Below are positions 26,941 through 35,646 of a stretch of DNA of 54,987 nt, piece after piece; the stretch's first letter is position 1, and each line of letters opens with the position of its first letter. The translations under genes were made by a program, and so were the position numbers. Origin of the DNA: DATFEN01 sp035691285 (lineage in GTDB: Bacteria; Acidobacteriota; Vicinamibacteria; Fen-336); NCBI GenBank assembly GCA_035691285.1, contig DASSJI010000297.1:1-54987 (forward strand), written 5' to 3'. The notes beneath the pieces were generated by a model. That model saw only the letters and a list, made by a program, of their open reading frames with translations. It ran no database searches and was not told the origin of the DNA.

Positions 26941-29630
26941 GCGCGCAGCGGGAAACGACGGCGCCGCCCGACACCCGGCGCCTCGAGGCGCTCCAGGGCG
27001 TCGCCGCCTCGATCGGCCACTCGCCGGACCTGGGCGGCGTCCTGAGCGCCGGGCTCGACGCGGCCGTCGCGGCCCTGGGCGTCGAGATGGGCGGCATCTA
27101 CCTCGTCGAGGGCGACGAGGAGGAGCTGCGGCTGACGCCCTACCAGCACGGTCTGCCAATCGGCTACGCGGAGCAGATCGCGCGCTTCCGGCGCGGCGAG
27201 GCGCTCGTCGGGAGGGCGCTCCGCGGCAGCGCGCCCCTCGTGATCCCCGACCTGTCGTCCGCCACGGAGGCCCGCGACGCCACGCGCCAGCTCGGCATCA
27301 AGACCGCGCTCCTCGTCCCCCTCTTCGCCCAGGGCCGCGCCGTGGGCGTGATGGCGCTGGGCGGCCGGACGCCGCGCGACGTCCACGCCGAGGAGCTGCG
27401 CTTCCTCGAGGCCCTGGGCGGCATGCTGGGCAGCGCCGTCGAGAACGCCCGCCTGATGCGACGCACCCAGCGCCATCTCGACGAGGTCAAGGCCGTCTGG
27501 GAGATCGACCGCGCGATCGTCGAGGAGCGCGAGCTCCACGAGGTGCTCTCGATCATCGCCGTCGAGGCGGCGGTGCTGGGCGGCGGCGACTCCGTCATCC
27601 TGCTCCAGGAGCCCGACGGCGAGCTGCGGGTCGCGGGCGCCCACGGCCACGGCGCGCGCCGGGCCATCGGCGAGCCGCCGAGCCTGGGCGGATCGCCCGT
27701 CGCGCGCCTCCTGGCGCTGCCCGGGCCGAGCGCCATGTCCATCGAGGCCGGGGGCGCCGCGCGCGCCTACGTGGTGCCCATGCGCGCCGGCGAGCGGGGC
27801 CTGGGCGGGCTCGTGGTGGTGAAGCCCGAGGACCAGGCCAGCTCCGACGACCTCACGCTCCTCTCGACCTTCGCCCACCAGGCGGCCGTGGCGCTGGCCA
27901 AGGCCCGCGTGCGCGAGGCGGAGCGGCGCCGCGCCGGCCAGCTCGCCCTCGTCTCGGCGGCCTCGGAGATCGCGGTCTCCACCCTGGACGTCGACGAGCT
28001 GCTCGGCGCGATCGCCCGCTACGTGCAGCGCTCGTTCCACTACTACGCCGTGGCCCTGTACCTGGCCATGCCGGAGGAGCGCGAGGCGCGTCTCACCGGG
28101 GCCGCGGGCGCCGCGACGCTGCTCCCGAAGAACCACCGCGTCAAGTACGGCGCCGGCATCGTCGGTTGGGTGGTCGAGCGCGGCGAGTACGTGCTCGCCA
28201 ACGACGTGAACCGCGAGGCGCGCTTCACGCGCTCGGCCATGGAGGCGACCCGGGCCGAGCTGGCGGTGCCCGTGCGCCTCTCCGGCGAGGTGGTCGCCGT
28301 CATCAACGTGCTGAGCGACCGGGCGAGCGCCTTCGACGAGGGCGACCTCGTCGCGATCGACGCGATCGCGGCGCAGGTGGCCTCGGCCATCCGCAACGCC
28401 CGGGTGTTCGCCGACAAGCTCCGGGCGCTGCGCAACCTCGAGGTGGTACAGGACATCACCAACGTCCTCAACAGCGACCTCGACCTCGACGCGCTCCTCG
28501 AGCGCATCGCGCGCCGGAGCGTGGAGGCGGTGCGGCCGGCCCAGATGGGCGCGGTGCTGCTCTACGACGGCGAGGCGCTGCGGGTCCGCTCGAGCCACGG
28601 CTACCCGCGGCCCGCCGCCCTCGCCGACGTGTGCCTCGCCTTCCACGAGGGCCTGCCCGGGAGCGTGTTCGTCAGCGGCCTGGGACACGTCACGACGCCT
28701 CCCGACCACGGCGGCGCGAAGGCGGCCTTCCTGGAGGCCGCCGGCGACGCCTCGATCCGCAGCGCCCTGGCCGTGCCCATCGCGCTGCCGCAGGAGAAGC
28801 TGGGCGTGCTGCTCCTGGAGAACACCCGCGAGGCGGCCGCCTTCGACGCCGAGGACCTGCGCTTCGCCACGACCCTGGCCCACCAGGCCGCGATCGCCAT
28901 CGGCAACGCGCTGCGCCTGCGCAAGATCCTCGAGCTCGACCAGCAGCGGCAGGCCTATCTCTCCAACGTCAGCCACGAGCTGCGCACGCCCCTCACCGTG
29001 ATCCAGGGCTACCTCGAGGCCCTGGAGTCGGGAGCCGCCGGAGACAAGGCGGCCCATTTCCTGCGCGTCTCCCGCGAGCAGGCGGCGCGCCTGGGCCGCC
29101 TCATCGACGAGGTGCTCGAGGTGTCGCGCCTCGAGCGCGGCGTGGCCCAGACGCACCTCGAATGGGAGCCGGTGTCCCTCCCGGGCGTGGTCAGGGGCGT
29201 GCTCCAGGCCTTGCGCCAGGACATCGTGCTCAAGACCCTCCATGTCGTGGAGACGCTGCCCGAGGGCCTGCTCACCGTTCCCGGCGACGAGCGGCTGCTG
29301 CGCCTGCTGGTGTTCAACGTGGTCGAGAACGCCGTGAAGTTCACGCCTCCCGGCGGCCGGATCGTGGTGGACCTGGGCGTCGGCGACGGGAACGCGGTGC
29401 TCAGCGTGACCGACAACGGCATCGGCATCCCCAGGGACGACCGCGAGCGCGTCTTCGAGAAGTTCTTCACCGTCGACTCGGGCGTCAACCGCGCCCACGG
29501 CGGCACCGGCATCGGCCTCTACCTGGCCCGCGAGGTGGTCCTGATCCACGCGGGCGCGATCGCCGCGTCGGAGGCCCCCTCGGGCGGGACCCGGATCGAG
29601 ATCCGGCTCCCCTTGCGCCCCGAAAGGTGA
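26937..29630 (+). CDS. Soluble multi-GAF sensor histidine kinase
   Basis: An 897-aa cytoplasmic kinase starting at a GTG that overlaps the previous stop. Four GAF-type sensor units can be traced (near residues 15-170, 175-315, 330-490 and 500-665), each opening with a helix such as LQGVAASIG, LVSAASEIAVS or LEVVQDITNVLNS and ending in LAHQAAIAIGNA-like helices. A HisKA domain follows with VSHELRTPLTVIQGY (His at about 679), then HATPase_c with N box NVVENAVKF, G1 DNGIGIP, F box FEKFF and G2 GGTGIGLYL. No response regulator is adjacent. Ligands are unknown. Next is the amidase gene 20 bases on, so it may control the wall-remodelling genes that follow. Confidence 0.92.
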   Translation: MSAQRETTAPPDTRRLEALQGVAASIGHSPDLGGVLSAGLDAAVAALGVEMGGIYLVEGDEEELRLTPYQHGLPIGYAEQIARFRRGEALVGRALRGSAPLVIPDLSSATEARDATRQLGIKTALLVPLFAQGRAVGVMALGGRTPRDVHAEELRFLEALGGMLGSAVENARLMRRTQRHLDEVKAVWEIDRAIVEERELHEVLSIIAVEAAVLGGGDSVILLQEPDGELRVAGAHGHGARRAIGEPPSLGGSPVARLLALPGPSAMSIEAGGAARAYVVPMRAGERGLGGLVVVKPEDQASSDDLTLLSTFAHQAAVALAKARVREAERRRAGQLALVSAASEIAVSTLDVDELLGAIARYVQRSFHYYAVALYLAMPEEREARLTGAAGAATLLPKNHRVKYGAGIVGWVVERGEYVLANDVNREARFTRSAMEATRAELAVPVRLSGEVVAVINVLSDRASAFDEGDLVAIDAIAAQVASAIRNARVFADKLRALRNLEVVQDITNVLNSDLDLDALLERIARRSVEAVRPAQMGAVLLYDGEALRVRSSHGYPRPAALADVCLAFHEGLPGSVFVSGLGHVTTPPDHGGAKAAFLEAAGDASIRSALAVPIALPQEKLGVLLLENTREAAAFDAEDLRFATTLAHQAAIAIGNALRLRKILELDQQRQAYLSNVSHELRTPLTVIQGYLEALESGAAGDKAAHFLRVSREQAARLGRLIDEVLEVSRLERGVAQTHLEWEPVSLPGVVRGVLQALRQDIVLKTLHVVETLPEGLLTVPGDERLLRLLVFNVVENAVKFTPPGGRIVVDLGVGDGNAVLSVTDNGIGIPRDDRERVFEKFFTVDSGVNRAHGGTGIGLYLAREVVLIHAGAIAASEAPSGGTRIEIRLPLRPER

Positions 29631-29650
29631 GAGCGCGATAATTCGCAGGC

Positions 29651-31054
29651 TTGGAACCTCTTGCAAGGAGTCTCGCGGCTCCCAGGGTGAAGGCGCGCGC
29701 GCCGGCGGCGTCCGCGCGCCAGCGCGGCTTCGAGTTCACCCACGCCCTGGAGTCCGTGAGCCGGGGCATCGCCGATCCGGCGGCCAAGCTCAAGTTCATC
29801 CGAGGCTCGCTGGAGAAGTTCCACGGCGCGGACCGCGCCGTCAGCCTGCTCCCGCTGCCGGGGGTCCGGCGCTTCCTGTACCGCTGGCTCAGCCTCGAGG
29901 GCATCCAGCCGCTGCTCACAGGCAAGGGGCTGGGCGGCTCCGAGCCCGAGGCCCGGGGCGTACGGCACTCGCTCCTCGTGGCGCGCGCCGTGTTGGCCGG
30001 GATGACGCTCGTCACCCTCGTCGCGGTCACGGGCGCGGCGCGTCAGCTCGCGCGGCCGGCGGTCGTCCAGCCGGCCCAGGCAGGCGGGACGCTGCCGGCC
30101 GTCGCCGAGGCGCTGCCGCCGCTGCCGGCGGGCGTCACTCCCGGGGCGATCTGGCTGGTGGAGCGCGGGAACGGCTTCGAGCAGCTCTCGAACGGCCTGC
30201 GCATCGAGACGGCCTGGTCGGTCCAGGGCGACCCGCGGCTCTACCACGTCTTCGACGCGGAAGCGGGGCTCGTGAACGAGGTCCACGACCGGCCCGCCGG
30301 CCTTCTCTTCCACACCACCGAGAGCGACATCTGGCCGCTCGAGGCCGGCTACAACGAGAAGCTGCGGGACTCGAGCGAGCGGCTGCTCAAGTACCTGCAG
30401 CGCAACCGCACCTACCACTACCTGATCGACCGCTTCGGCCGCGTGTTCCGGGTCGTCGAGGAGGCCTCGAAGGCCAACCACGCGGGCCACTCGGTCTGGG
30501 AGAGCGGCGGGACGGTGTACCTGAACCTGAACCACGCCTTCCTCGGGGTGTCGTTCGAGAGCCGCTGGGGCGGCGGGCAGACGCTGCCGATCACCCAGGC
30601 CCAGCTCGTGGCCGGACGCAACCTGACCGACTACCTGCGCCAGCGCTTCGAGATCCCGGCGGGGATGTGCGTCGCCCACGGCCTCACCAGCGTCAACCCG
30701 AAGCAGCACCGCATCGGCCACCACATGGACTGGTCCCGCGGCTTCCCCTGGGCGGCGTTCGGCCTGCCCGACCAGTACGCCCGGGAGGCCCCGAGCGTGG
30801 CGCTGTTCGGGTTCGGCTATGATCAGGACTTCCTGAAGGTGCTGCCGGAGCCCTGGGACGGCGTGCGGGCCGCGGAGGAGCGGCTCGCGGAGGCCGCCCG
30901 GCGCGAGGGCAGGAGCCTCGAGGACGTGCGGCGGGAGCGCCAGCGGACCTACGATCGCTGGACCGCCGAGCAGGCGCAAGCCGACAGGAAGGGCGGCGAG
31001 AAGGTGGATCGGGCGTCGGTTGTCCGGCCGCAAGGAGCGGCCAGCGGAGGATGA
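29651..31054 (+). CDS. Membrane-anchored N-acetylmuramoyl-L-alanine amidase (Amidase_2/PGRP type)
   Basis: A 467-aa protein. The start is uncertain: the TTG at 29651 is preceded by GATAAT 8 bases away (leaderless pattern), and a GTG at 29687 is the alternative. An N-terminal cytoplasmic part of about 105 residues is followed by one membrane segment (about 107-130, ARAVLAGMTLVTLVAVTGAA), so the catalytic domain faces the periplasm. That domain has FHTTESD (zinc ligand His221), YHYLIDRFGRVFRV, ANHAGHSVW and RIGHHMDW (His357/358) in the order of Amidase_2 enzymes, which cut the bond between MurNAc and L-Ala. A charged tail follows. Its stop overlaps the actin-like gene (ATGA), arguing for a joint function. 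Confidence 0.88.
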   Translation: MEPLARSLAAPRVKARAPAASARQRGFEFTHALESVSRGIADPAAKLKFIRGSLEKFHGADRAVSLLPLPGVRRFLYRWLSLEGIQPLLTGKGLGGSEPEARGVRHSLLVARAVLAGMTLVTLVAVTGAARQLARPAVVQPAQAGGTLPAVAEALPPLPAGVTPGAIWLVERGNGFEQLSNGLRIETAWSVQGDPRLYHVFDAEAGLVNEVHDRPAGLLFHTTESDIWPLEAGYNEKLRDSSERLLKYLQRNRTYHYLIDRFGRVFRVVEEASKANHAGHSVWESGGTVYLNLNHAFLGVSFESRWGGGQTLPITQAQLVAGRNLTDYLRQRFEIPAGMCVAHGLTSVNPKQHRIGHHMDWSRGFPWAAFGLPDQYAREAPSVALFGFGYDQDFLKVLPEPWDGVRAAEERLAEAARREGRSLEDVRRERQRTYDRWTAEQAQADRKGGEKVDRASVVRPQGAASGG

Positions 31055-32121
31055 GCGTCATGGAAGATCGCAAGGACCACCTCTGGAAGGTCGCCCAGGA
31101 GGCGGAGGAGCGCATCGACGACCTGATGAAGGCTGGAGCGAACCCCATGGGTGTTGACGTCGGCACGTCCAAGGTCGTGGCCGCGCGGCGCAAGGCGAAG
31201 GAGATCGACTCGCTGTCCGAGCTGAACGCCTTCATCCCGGTGCCCTACGCCAAGGTCACCGAGACGATCCTGACGCAGAACCAGATCGCCTACTACCGCG
31301 AGGGCGACGAGCTGATCGTCTACGGCACGGCCACGGAGCGCTTCGCGAACATGTTCAACGCCGAGCTGCGGCGGCCCATGGCCGACGGCCTCCTGAACCC
31401 GCGCGAGAAGCGCGCGATGCCGGTGCTCGAGGCCATCGTCAACAACCTCGTGCCCAAGCCCAAGGCGCAGGGCGAGACGCTGGCGTTCTCGGTGCCCGCG
31501 GCGATCGCCGGGCGCGAGGCCGCCCTCACCTACCACGAGGCGACGCTGCGCGGCCTGTTCCAGGGGATGGGATACAGGCCCGTGGCGATCAACGAAGGCC
31601 TCGCGGTGGTGTTCGCCGAGCTCGAGGACAACAACTTCACCGGCATCGGCGTCTCGTGCGGCGGCGGCATGTGCAACGCCACGCTGGCCTTCCTGTCGAT
31701 CCCGGCCATCATGGTGGGCATCGCCAAGGGCGGCGACTACATCGACACCGCCGTCGGCGCCGTCATCAACGAGCACGCGACCCGCGTCAAGGTCATGAAG
31801 GAGGACGGCGTGGACCTGTCGCGCCAGCCCTCCGACAAGTTCGGCCGCGCGATCCGCATCTACTACGAGGAGCTCGTCGAGACCGTGGTGGACGGCATCC
31901 ACAAGGCGATCTCGGCGGCCGAGCGGCTGCCGCGCGCCGACCGGGCCCTGCCGATCGTGCTCTCGGGGGGCACCGCCAAGCCCAAGGGCTTCAAGGACCT
32001 GTTCGAGAAGGCGCTGCGCGCGCGGGCCATGCCCTTCGAGATCGCCGAGATCCGGATGGCGAAGGACCCGCTCACGGCCACGGCCCGCGGCGCCCTGATC
32101 GCCGCGATGTACGAAAAGTAG
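31051..32121 (+). CDS. Actin-fold ATPase (MreB/FtsA-like, family unassigned)
   Basis: A 356-aa cytoplasmic protein of the actin/Hsp70/MreB superfamily. Phosphate loop 1 is GVDVGTSKVVAA (34-45), phosphate loop 2 is GIGVSCGGGMCNATLAF near 194-210, and the adenosine motif is VLSGGTAKPKGF near 303-314. The central AKGGDYIDTAVGAVI helix region resembles MreB. The first 30 residues are a charged helical extension (MEDRKDHLWKVAQEAEERIDDLMK). The size is that of MreB, and it lacks the FtsA 1C-domain signature and the EutJ/PilM look. It is coupled to the amidase, so it may form a cytoplasmic filament or switch that directs periplasmic wall cleavage. Polymerisation is not shown by sequence. Confidence 0.82.
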   Translation: MSVMEDRKDHLWKVAQEAEERIDDLMKAGANPMGVDVGTSKVVAARRKAKEIDSLSELNAFIPVPYAKVTETILTQNQIAYYREGDELIVYGTATERFANMFNAELRRPMADGLLNPREKRAMPVLEAIVNNLVPKPKAQGETLAFSVPAAIAGREAALTYHEATLRGLFQGMGYRPVAINEGLAVVFAELEDNNFTGIGVSCGGGMCNATLAFLSIPAIMVGIAKGGDYIDTAVGAVINEHATRVKVMKEDGVDLSRQPSDKFGRAIRIYYEELVETVVDGIHKAISAAERLPRADRALPIVLSGGTAKPKGFKDLFEKALRARAMPFEIAEIRMAKDPLTATARGALIAAMYEK

Positions 32122-32142
32122 CGCCCTCGACCGCGCCGTCCC

Positions 32143-32173
32143 GGCCCCGACTCGCAGGAGTCGGGGCCTTCTT
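32143..32173 (+). terminator. Rho-independent terminator-like hairpin
   Basis: GGCCCCGACTC (32143-32153) pairs perfectly with GAGTCGGGGCC (32158-32168) around a GCAG loop and is followed by TTCTT. It lies 22 bases after the actin-like gene and only 12 bases before the next start codon, leaving no room for a downstream promoter. Confidence 0.85.
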
Positions 32174-32185
32174 GAACTGGCCCCC

Positions 32186-34585
32186 GTGCCCCGCCGCTCC
32201 GTGCTCGCACTGGCGCTCCTGCTGGCCGCCCAGCCCGCGTGGGCCGTGCGCGAGTGGTACGACCACTACCTGGGCGCCCGCGACACGCTGATCCCCGCGG
32301 GCCGCTACGCGGAGGCCATCACCGAGCTGGAGGCGGCCATCCGGCTCAAGCCCGCCTCGGCGGTGAACGAGCAGACCTACGGCCTGCAGTTCATCGACTA
32401 CCTTCCCTACTACCACCTCGGCCTCTGCTACCTGCGCACGGGCGACCTCAACGGCGCGACCCGCTACTTCAACATCGAGGAGTCCCGCGGCGCCATCAAG
32501 CGCACGGCCGCCTACCGCGAGCTGCTGCGCCTGCAGGCCGAGGTCGACACCCAGGTCCGCCAGCGTCTCGCCGAGAAGGCCCGCACCGAGGTCGAGAAGG
32601 CGCTCCGGGACGCCGCGGACCTGCAGCGCGCTCGGAAGTTCGACGAGGCCCTGACTCGGCTGGCCAACGCCCAGGCCGCGGCGGCGAACCTCGATCCCGC
32701 GACCCAGCAGCGCGTCCTGGACGCCAAGGAGCGGGTGCGCGCGGAGCAGCAGGCCGTGGCCGAGGCCGAGCAGCGCGACAAGCGCAGGGAGCAGGCGCTG
32801 GCCGAGGCGCGGCGCCTGCTCGACGAGGACCGGCCCGCCGAGGCCATCGTCCGCTTCGACGAGGTGCTCGCCCTCGACCCGAGGAACGCCGCCGCCGTGG
32901 AGGGCAAGCACGACGCCCAGGAGCGCATCCTCGCGCGCCAGTCGCGGCAGCGGCTGGCGGAGCGCTTCGCGGAGGGCAAGCGCCTCTTCGACGCCGGCCA
33001 GTACGCGCAGGCCCTCGAGCCGCTGACCGAGGCCGCCACCGACCCCGGAAACGTCGCGGCCGCGGGGCTCCTGGCCCAGGCCCGCGACCTGGTCGAGCGC
33101 GTGCGCCGGCAGAAGGAGCTGGCGGCGCGTGTCGACGTGCTCACCGCGGCCGCGGACAGCCTGCTCGAGGCGAAGCGCTTCTCCGAGGCCTGGGTGAAGC
33201 TCGAGGAGGTCCTCGCCCTCGACCCGGGGAACGTGAAGGCCCTCAAGCTCCTCCCCTTCGCCCAGCGCATGACCGGCGAGACGCTCTTCGAGAAGTGGCT
33301 CCCCAACCAGGCTCCGCTCCTCTTCTTCTACGAGCCCCGGACCCACGAGGTCGAGGGGCCGAGCCTGGCCGTGGTCGGCTTCGCCACGGACGACCGCGGC
33401 ATCGCGAAGGTCGTCTTCCGGCAGGGCGGCCGAGTCGTCGGCGAGCAGGCGCCGCAGCCGCGCCCGGACTCGCCCGAGTCCTTCCGCAGCGTACGCTTCC
33501 AGCGCGAGTTCCCCCTCGAGAAGGGGCTCAACGAGATCTCGGTGACGGCCGTCGACACCGCCGGCGAGGAGCGGACCGAGAACTTCCCGATCACGCGCCG
33601 GCTGCGCTTCTACGAGACGGCGGCCTTCTTCCCCTCGGCCCTGGCGGCCGCGGCGGGCCTCGCCGGCACCGGCTGGGCCGTGCAGCGGGCACGCCGGCGC
33701 CGCGCCGTGCGCCGCCGCTTCAACCCCTACATCGCCGGGGCGCCGGTGCTCGACGACGACATGTTCTTCGGGCGCGAGCGCCTGATGGCGCGCATCATGA
33801 ACGTGCTGCACCACAACAGCCTGATGATCACCGGCGAGCGGCGCATCGGGAAGACCACGTTCATGTATCACCTCAAGAAGGCCCTCCATCGCGACGACCA
33901 GACCGACTACCAGTTCTTCCCGGTCTTTACGGACCTCCAGGGCGTGCCCGAGGACGGCTTCTTCCACGCCGTGATGGCGGACGTCGTGGACCAGCTCGCC
34001 CTCGCGCCCCAGACCCTCGGTTCGCTGCGCTGGCGCGAGGAAGGCGCCTACGACGGCCGCGACTTCTCCCACGACCTGCAGCGGGTGATCGAGGAGCTGA
34101 AGGCGCGCACCGCCAAGAAGGTGAAGCTCGCGCTCATGATCGACGAGGTCGACGTGCTCAACGAGTACTCCGAGCGCATCAACCAGCGCTTGCGCAGCAT
34201 CTTCATGAAGACGTTCTCGGAGCACCTCGTCGCGATCATGAGCGGCGTCGGGATCAGGCGCGCCTGGAAGAGCGAGGGCAGCCCCTGGTACAACTTCTTC
34301 GACGAGATCGTCGTCGAGCCGCTCTCCCGGGAGGACGCCGAGGCGCTGATCCGGACGCCGGTCGAGGGCGTCTTCCGCTGGGAGCCCGAGGCCGTGGAGC
34401 GCATCCTGTCCTCGAGCATGCTGCGTCCCTACCTGATCCAGAAGTTCTGCATCCACTCGGTCAACCGGATGCTCGAGCAAGGGCGCGAGGTGGTGAAGAC
34501 CGAGGACGTCGAGGCGGTCCGCAGCGCCGTGCGCTTCGACCCCGAGGAGCTCGAGCCGGGCGAGGCGCACTCGGCGCCTGCCTGA
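32186..34585 (+). CDS. Periplasmic TPR - membrane segment - cytoplasmic AAA ATPase fusion
   Basis: A 799-aa protein with a GTG start supported by a signal peptide that begins there (MPRRSVLALALLLAAQPAWA). TPR-like helices fill residues 30-360, with a coiled coil region at about 105-215 rich in Glu, Arg and Ala. An Ig-like domain follows (VEGPSLAVVGFATDD, EISVTAVDTAGEE; about 375-470). A membrane segment at about 480-500 leads into basic RRRRAVRRRFNPYIAG and a P-loop ATPase: FFGRERL, Walker A GERRIGKTT near 551, Walker B LALMIDEVD near 647 and a C-terminal helical domain. So the TPRs are periplasmic and the ATPase cytoplasmic. This is an unusual ORC/AAA_16-like transmembrane machine. No Shine-Dalgarno or promoter lies between it and the hairpin. 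Confidence 0.85.
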   Translation: MPRRSVLALALLLAAQPAWAVREWYDHYLGARDTLIPAGRYAEAITELEAAIRLKPASAVNEQTYGLQFIDYLPYYHLGLCYLRTGDLNGATRYFNIEESRGAIKRTAAYRELLRLQAEVDTQVRQRLAEKARTEVEKALRDAADLQRARKFDEALTRLANAQAAAANLDPATQQRVLDAKERVRAEQQAVAEAEQRDKRREQALAEARRLLDEDRPAEAIVRFDEVLALDPRNAAAVEGKHDAQERILARQSRQRLAERFAEGKRLFDAGQYAQALEPLTEAATDPGNVAAAGLLAQARDLVERVRRQKELAARVDVLTAAADSLLEAKRFSEAWVKLEEVLALDPGNVKALKLLPFAQRMTGETLFEKWLPNQAPLLFFYEPRTHEVEGPSLAVVGFATDDRGIAKVVFRQGGRVVGEQAPQPRPDSPESFRSVRFQREFPLEKGLNEISVTAVDTAGEERTENFPITRRLRFYETAAFFPSALAAAAGLAGTGWAVQRARRRRAVRRRFNPYIAGAPVLDDDMFFGRERLMARIMNVLHHNSLMITGERRIGKTTFMYHLKKALHRDDQTDYQFFPVFTDLQGVPEDGFFHAVMADVVDQLALAPQTLGSLRWREEGAYDGRDFSHDLQRVIEELKARTAKKVKLALMIDEVDVLNEYSERINQRLRSIFMKTFSEHLVAIMSGVGIRRAWKSEGSPWYNFFDEIVVEPLSREDAEALIRTPVEGVFRWEPEAVERILSSSMLRPYLIQKFCIHSVNRMLEQGREVVKTEDVEAVRSAVRFDPEELEPGEAHSAPA

Positions 34586-34611
34586 GCTTGTGAGAGACTA
34601 CGCCGGTCGCG

Positions 34612-35646
34612 ATGCGTAACCCCTTCATCGCCGGCTTCTGGGTCCGCGGCGACAACTTCTTCGGCCGCACCGCGATCCTCCGCGACATCCTCGAGGGCGA
34701 GCGCGACGCGCTCTGGGTCGCGGGCGCGCGCCGGCTCGGCAAGACGAGCGTCCTCAAGGAGCTCGAGCACCGGGTTCTCCAGAGCTCCCAAGCGCCGTTC
34801 GTGCCGCTGTACTGGGATCTGCAGGGCAGCGCCGACGCGCGCGGGCTGGCCGACGGCCTGCTCGGCAGCGTCGAGGACAGCGAGCCCTTCCGCCGCGCCA
34901 CCGACCTCGCGGTCGAGGACCTCGAGGGCCATCCCGTCGCGGACATGCTGACGACGCTGCTGCGCCGCACGGTGCGCAGCGGCTGGCGCCTCCTGCTCCT
35001 GGTGGACGAGGCCGAGGAGCTCCTGTCGGTCGCCCGCGCCGACCCGCAGGCGCTGCCCAGGCTGCGGAAGATCTTCCAGAAGGGCCCCGAGGTGCGGACG
35101 GTCCTCACCGCCACGCGCCGCCTGGCCCAGCTCGACGAGCGCACGGACTTCGCCACGTCGCCGTTCCTGCAGGGCTTCATTCCGCCCGTGTACCTGACGC
35201 CCCTCGAGGACGAGGAGGCGCGGGCCCTGCTCTCCCGGGGGAAGTTCTCCGCCGAGGAGATCGCGACGATCCAGGAGCGGACGGCGAACCACCCGTTCCT
35301 GCTCCAGCTCATCGCCAGCCGCCTCTTCGAGAGCCACGACCTCGTCCTGACCCTCGACCAGGTGGCCTCCGACGAGATGGTGTCGAACTTCTTCTCGGTG
35401 GACTTCCAGACCCTCGACGCCCGCGAGCGGGCCCTGCTCGAGCCCGTGGCCCGCGACGGCGCACAGAGCCTCGACGACCTGGCGCGGCAGAGCGGGCTCG
35501 GCCGCGAGACCGCCGACGCCCTGCTCTTCGGCCTGCGCATGATGGGCTACCTCGGGCGCGACGGCGACCGCTACAAGCTCGGCAACTGGTTCTTCGAGCG
35601 CTGGCTGCGACGCGTCGTCGGCGAGCGGACGGGGGCCAAGGCGTGA
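34612..35646 (+). CDS. Cytoplasmic AAA/ORC-like ATPase, relative of the preceding gene's ATPase
   Basis: A 344-aa soluble ATPase. It opens with NPFIAGFWVRGDNFFGR, echoing NPYIAG...FFGR in the previous protein, so the two ATPase domains are related. Walker A is GARRLGKTS (38-46) and Walker B LLLLVDEAEE (about 127-136); a sensor-like TATRR follows. The C-terminus (about 260-335) looks like a winged helix (LDDLARQSGLGRETADALLFGLRMMGYL). It begins 26 bases after the previous stop and ends on a GTGA overlap with the next gene. It may partner with the transmembrane ATPase as a hetero-oligomer or adaptor. Confidence 0.82.
   Translation: MRNPFIAGFWVRGDNFFGRTAILRDILEGERDALWVAGARRLGKTSVLKELEHRVLQSSQAPFVPLYWDLQGSADARGLADGLLGSVEDSEPFRRATDLAVEDLEGHPVADMLTTLLRRTVRSGWRLLLLVDEAEELLSVARADPQALPRLRKIFQKGPEVRTVLTATRRLAQLDERTDFATSPFLQGFIPPVYLTPLEDEEARALLSRGKFSAEEIATIQERTANHPFLLQLIASRLFESHDLVLTLDQVASDEMVSNFFSVDFQTLDARERALLEPVARDGAQSLDDLARQSGLGRETADALLFGLRMMGYLGRDGDRYKLGNWFFERWLRRVVGERTGAKA

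Noticed and set aside
26877..29666. A 929-codon minus-strand frame opposite the histidine kinase
   Set aside because: High-GC antisense shadow rich in Arg, Gly, His and Asp without any fold pattern, while the plus strand has a perfect kinase.
32072..34570. An 832-codon minus-strand frame opposite the TPR-AAA gene
   Set aside because: Same reason: compositional shadow of a well-supported plus-strand gene.
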